Positions 4,690 to 6,188 of a DNA stretch of 6,188 nucleotides are shown in pieces; positions within the stretch are counted from its first letter, which is position 1; each line of letters opens with the position of its first letter. Position numbers and translations under genes: made by a program. This DNA comes from an uncultured Bacteroidota bacterium (GTDB lineage Bacteria > Bacteroidota > Bacteroidia > Chitinophagales > Chitinophagaceae), in NCBI GenBank assembly GCA_903912435.1, contig CAIWHI010000652.1, positions 1 through 6,188 on the forward strand. Reading direction: 5' to 3'. Below the pieces are notes generated by a model. That model searched no databases. It was not told where the DNA came from and saw only the letters and a list, made by a program, of their open reading frames with translations.

Positions 4690-6188
4690 TTACCCATTGC
4701 CATGTATACTCATGTCGGCGTAGGTAATGCCAGTTATGACAACCACCCCGGCAGCCCCTGCTACCCCATAAACTAGCTTACTTTGATTTTGCAAAGTATT
4801 TATGGCCATTCCCTTAAATGAATTGAATGCCCTTGCAGATTGGGAGTATTTTGATAAACCATTCTCAAAATCAGAAGAGAAGCTCTTAGTACCTTGTAGT
4901 TTCACATCGGACATCACGCCGCCAAGTGCACCAGTCAATGCGCCTTTACCTGCAGCCCACAATGCATCTTTGAAATCAGGCTTTTGGTCTTTTATGGCAC
5001 ATGAAACCAGGTATACAGTTTCATTGCTTAAAATACCCGTAGCAACAGCAACAGCTACCCTTGATAAAAGGGTTCTTGCAACTGAAGCTGAAAGGAATGC
5101 ACCACCGGCTGAAAAAGCACCACCAATTGCACCCTCAGCAGCTCCTATCCCGAATTCTATACCTGCTTGTTTCCAACTAAAATTATCGCCACTTGTAACC
5201 GCATAGCTAAATCCGCTCATGCCACCTGAAGTAAGGGCTCCTCCCATTATGCTTCCTACTACCTGCGTGGCAACATCCTTGGCAGTTACGCCGGCGGCAT
5301 TAGCCCCTGCTTCTGCCCCTACTTCGGCCCCTGCTTCTGCTCCAACTTCAGCCCCGGCCTCAGCTCCTGCTTCCGCCCCGAATGTTGTCATTTCTATTCC
5401 AGCCTCAGCCCCAGCTTCTGCAGCGGCAAGTGAAGCATCTGCACCCGCTGCCAGTGCATCAGACGCACCACCTGTAACAATTGTTGCGGCAATACCTACC
5501 ACTGTAACGAGGGCCATAGCCACACCAAATCCGAAAGCAGCCCAACTAAAATGACCACTTGGATCTACATGACAAACAGGGTTATTCAGTTCGAAAGAAA
5601 ATCTATTCCAAACTCCTGCCTGCACCTTATGTCCCCCGCCTATCTTAGAGTCAGGGGTTATAAATATACCAAGCGAAGGATCATAAAACCTTGCTCCGAA
5701 ATGGTATAATCCGGTAGTGCTGCTCCATTTTCTGCCCTCATACATTGGTCCTACGCATTCTGCAGAGGCAGTTGGCATACCAAAAGCATCATAAATTACT
5801 GTGTTTATGACATTTCCAGCGTTATTGAAGAAATGAGTGATATTACCCTTTGTGTCTTTTCTAAAGAAGCTTACCGTTTCACTGCCACCATTAGTAACAA
5901 TAGATACAGAAGGACCAATACTGTCTAAAAGATATTTTGTAATAGTTGTATCAGTATTTAAAATCATTACTTCATAATCAGAACTGATATTTATTTTAAT
6001 TGTACCGTCTTCATCAGTTTGCATGATTTTCTTTCCCCGCTCATCGTATATATAGGTATTGATAATGTTATTGTTGCAATCGGTTATTGTTATCAGATCA
6101 CCACCTGTATTATAGCTGAACTCTAATACCTGACCATTATTTGTTTTACTTTTCACCCGTCCACATTCATCTCTAACAAGCGTAATAG
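4690..6188 (-). CDS. RHS-repeat protein, C-terminal part (5' end outside the window)
   Basis: The reading frame is open to the window edge, so this is the last 498 residues of a longer, probably very large protein (numbered here from the codon at 6184-6186). A GTG at 6156 is not a real start because RHS-type sequence (RDECGR, 5-10) continues upstream of it. YD/RHS repeat units are visible: DECGR, YNTGGD, YDERGKK (47-53) and the KDTKG...NNAG...YDAFG series (110-136). The RHS-associated core follows at about 148-212, with YEGRKWSSTTGLYHFGARFY, then DPSLGIFITPDS and NRFSFELNNPV ending in DPSGH (208-212). In this family the core closes a beta-cocoon shell around a variable C-terminal tip, often a toxin. 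The tip here (213-498) is unrecognised. It has a hydrophobic segment (213-240), a Gly/Ala/Glu repeat (about 254-300), further glycine-rich hydrophobic stretches (344-396) and a final hydrophobic segment (473-492). I see no nuclease, deaminase or protease motif. No immunity-like gene lies between its stop and the terminator. Confidence 0.93.
   Translation of the reverse strand, partial: ITLVRDECGRVKSKTNNGQVLEFSYNTGGDLITITDCNNNIINTYIYDERGKKIMQTDEDGTIKINISSDYEVMILNTDTTITKYLLDSIGPSVSIVTNGGSETVSFFRKDTKGNITHFFNNAGNVINTVIYDAFGMPTASAECVGPMYEGRKWSSTTGLYHFGARFYDPSLGIFITPDSKIGGGHKVQAGVWNRFSFELNNPVCHVDPSGHFSWAAFGFGVAMALVTVVGIAATIVTGGASDALAAGADASLAAAEAGAEAGIEMTTFGAEAGAEAGAEVGAEAGAEVGAEAGANAAGVTAKDVATQVVGSIMGGALTSGGMSGFSYAVTSGDNFSWKQAGIEFGIGAAEGAIGGAFSAGGAFLSASVARTLLSRVAVAVATGILSNETVYLVSCAIKDQKPDFKDALWAAGKGALTGALGGVMSDVKLQGTKSFSSDFENGLSKYSQSARAFNSFKGMAINTLQNQSKLVYGVAGAAGVVVITGITYADMSIHGNG
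5303..5374 (-). repeat. degenerate 12-bp tandem repeat inside the RHS tip
   Basis: Six consecutive 12-bp units of the form GCYCCWRCTTCW (+ strand) lie in phase with the reading frame and encode a four-residue repeat, GAEA/GAEV. The units differ mostly at bases that keep the Gly-Ala-Glu pattern, and partly related sequence continues on the right to about 5427. The repeat makes long mirror frames on the + strand that are not genes. Confidence 0.88.

Noticed and set aside
4802..5554. Two + strand frames (4802-5206 and 5219-5554) rich in Ala, Pro and Ser
   Set aside because: Both are mirror frames of the RHS tip. The APAS/APTS pattern is only the reverse complement of the 12-bp Gly-Ala-Glu repeat.
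6154..6156. GTG as the start codon of the RHS gene
   Set aside because: The frame is open to the window edge and upstream codons encode a typical RHS unit (RDECGR), so the true start lies outside the window.

Overview
The window looks like chromosomal DNA from a member of the Bacteroidota, probably of the Chitinophagaceae/Sphingobacteriales kind. It is AT-rich, its start codons lack Shine-Dalgarno sequences, and several intergenic regions carry the Bacteroidota -7 promoter motif TAnnTTTG. The gene content also fits: a DUF1801 protein, a bacterial 3-hydroxyanthranilate dioxygenase, an NlpC/P60 lipoprotein and an RHS-repeat protein. The family assignments come from recognising motifs, not from a database search.

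Layout. Bases 1-262 are non-coding. A polytopic membrane protein of unknown function, rich in histidines, lies on the + strand (263-1300). It converges directly on a minus-strand class I SAM-dependent methyltransferase (1301-1966), and the two stop codons touch. A 196-bp divergent region leads to a + strand DUF1801 gene (2163-2588). Next is nbaC, encoding 3-hydroxyanthranilate 3,4-dioxygenase (2783-3310), followed by a strong hairpin terminator. About 300 bp of non-coding DNA then holds a perfect DnaA box and a good Bacteroidota promoter just before an NlpC/P60 lipoprotein gene (3612-4400). That gene ends in a textbook terminator (4439-4467). A second terminator facing the other way (4564-4600) ends the last gene, a minus-strand RHS-repeat protein (4690-6188) whose 5' part lies beyond the window.

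The genes do not form one pathway or operon. Most look like single transcription units: nbaC (NAD synthesis from tryptophan), the NlpC/P60 lipoprotein (cell-wall peptide cleavage), the methyltransferase (small-molecule, glycan or lipid modification) and the RHS protein (a large surface or secreted polymorphic protein). The most unusual part is the C-terminal tip of the RHS protein. It has about 286 residues after the RHS core, is hydrophobic and glycine/alanine-rich, contains a strict four-residue GxxxG repeat, and has no immunity-like gene between its stop codon and its terminator. The uncharacterised histidine-rich membrane protein is the second item of interest. I did not find clear evidence of a CRISPR array, RNA gene, insertion sequence or complete defence system.
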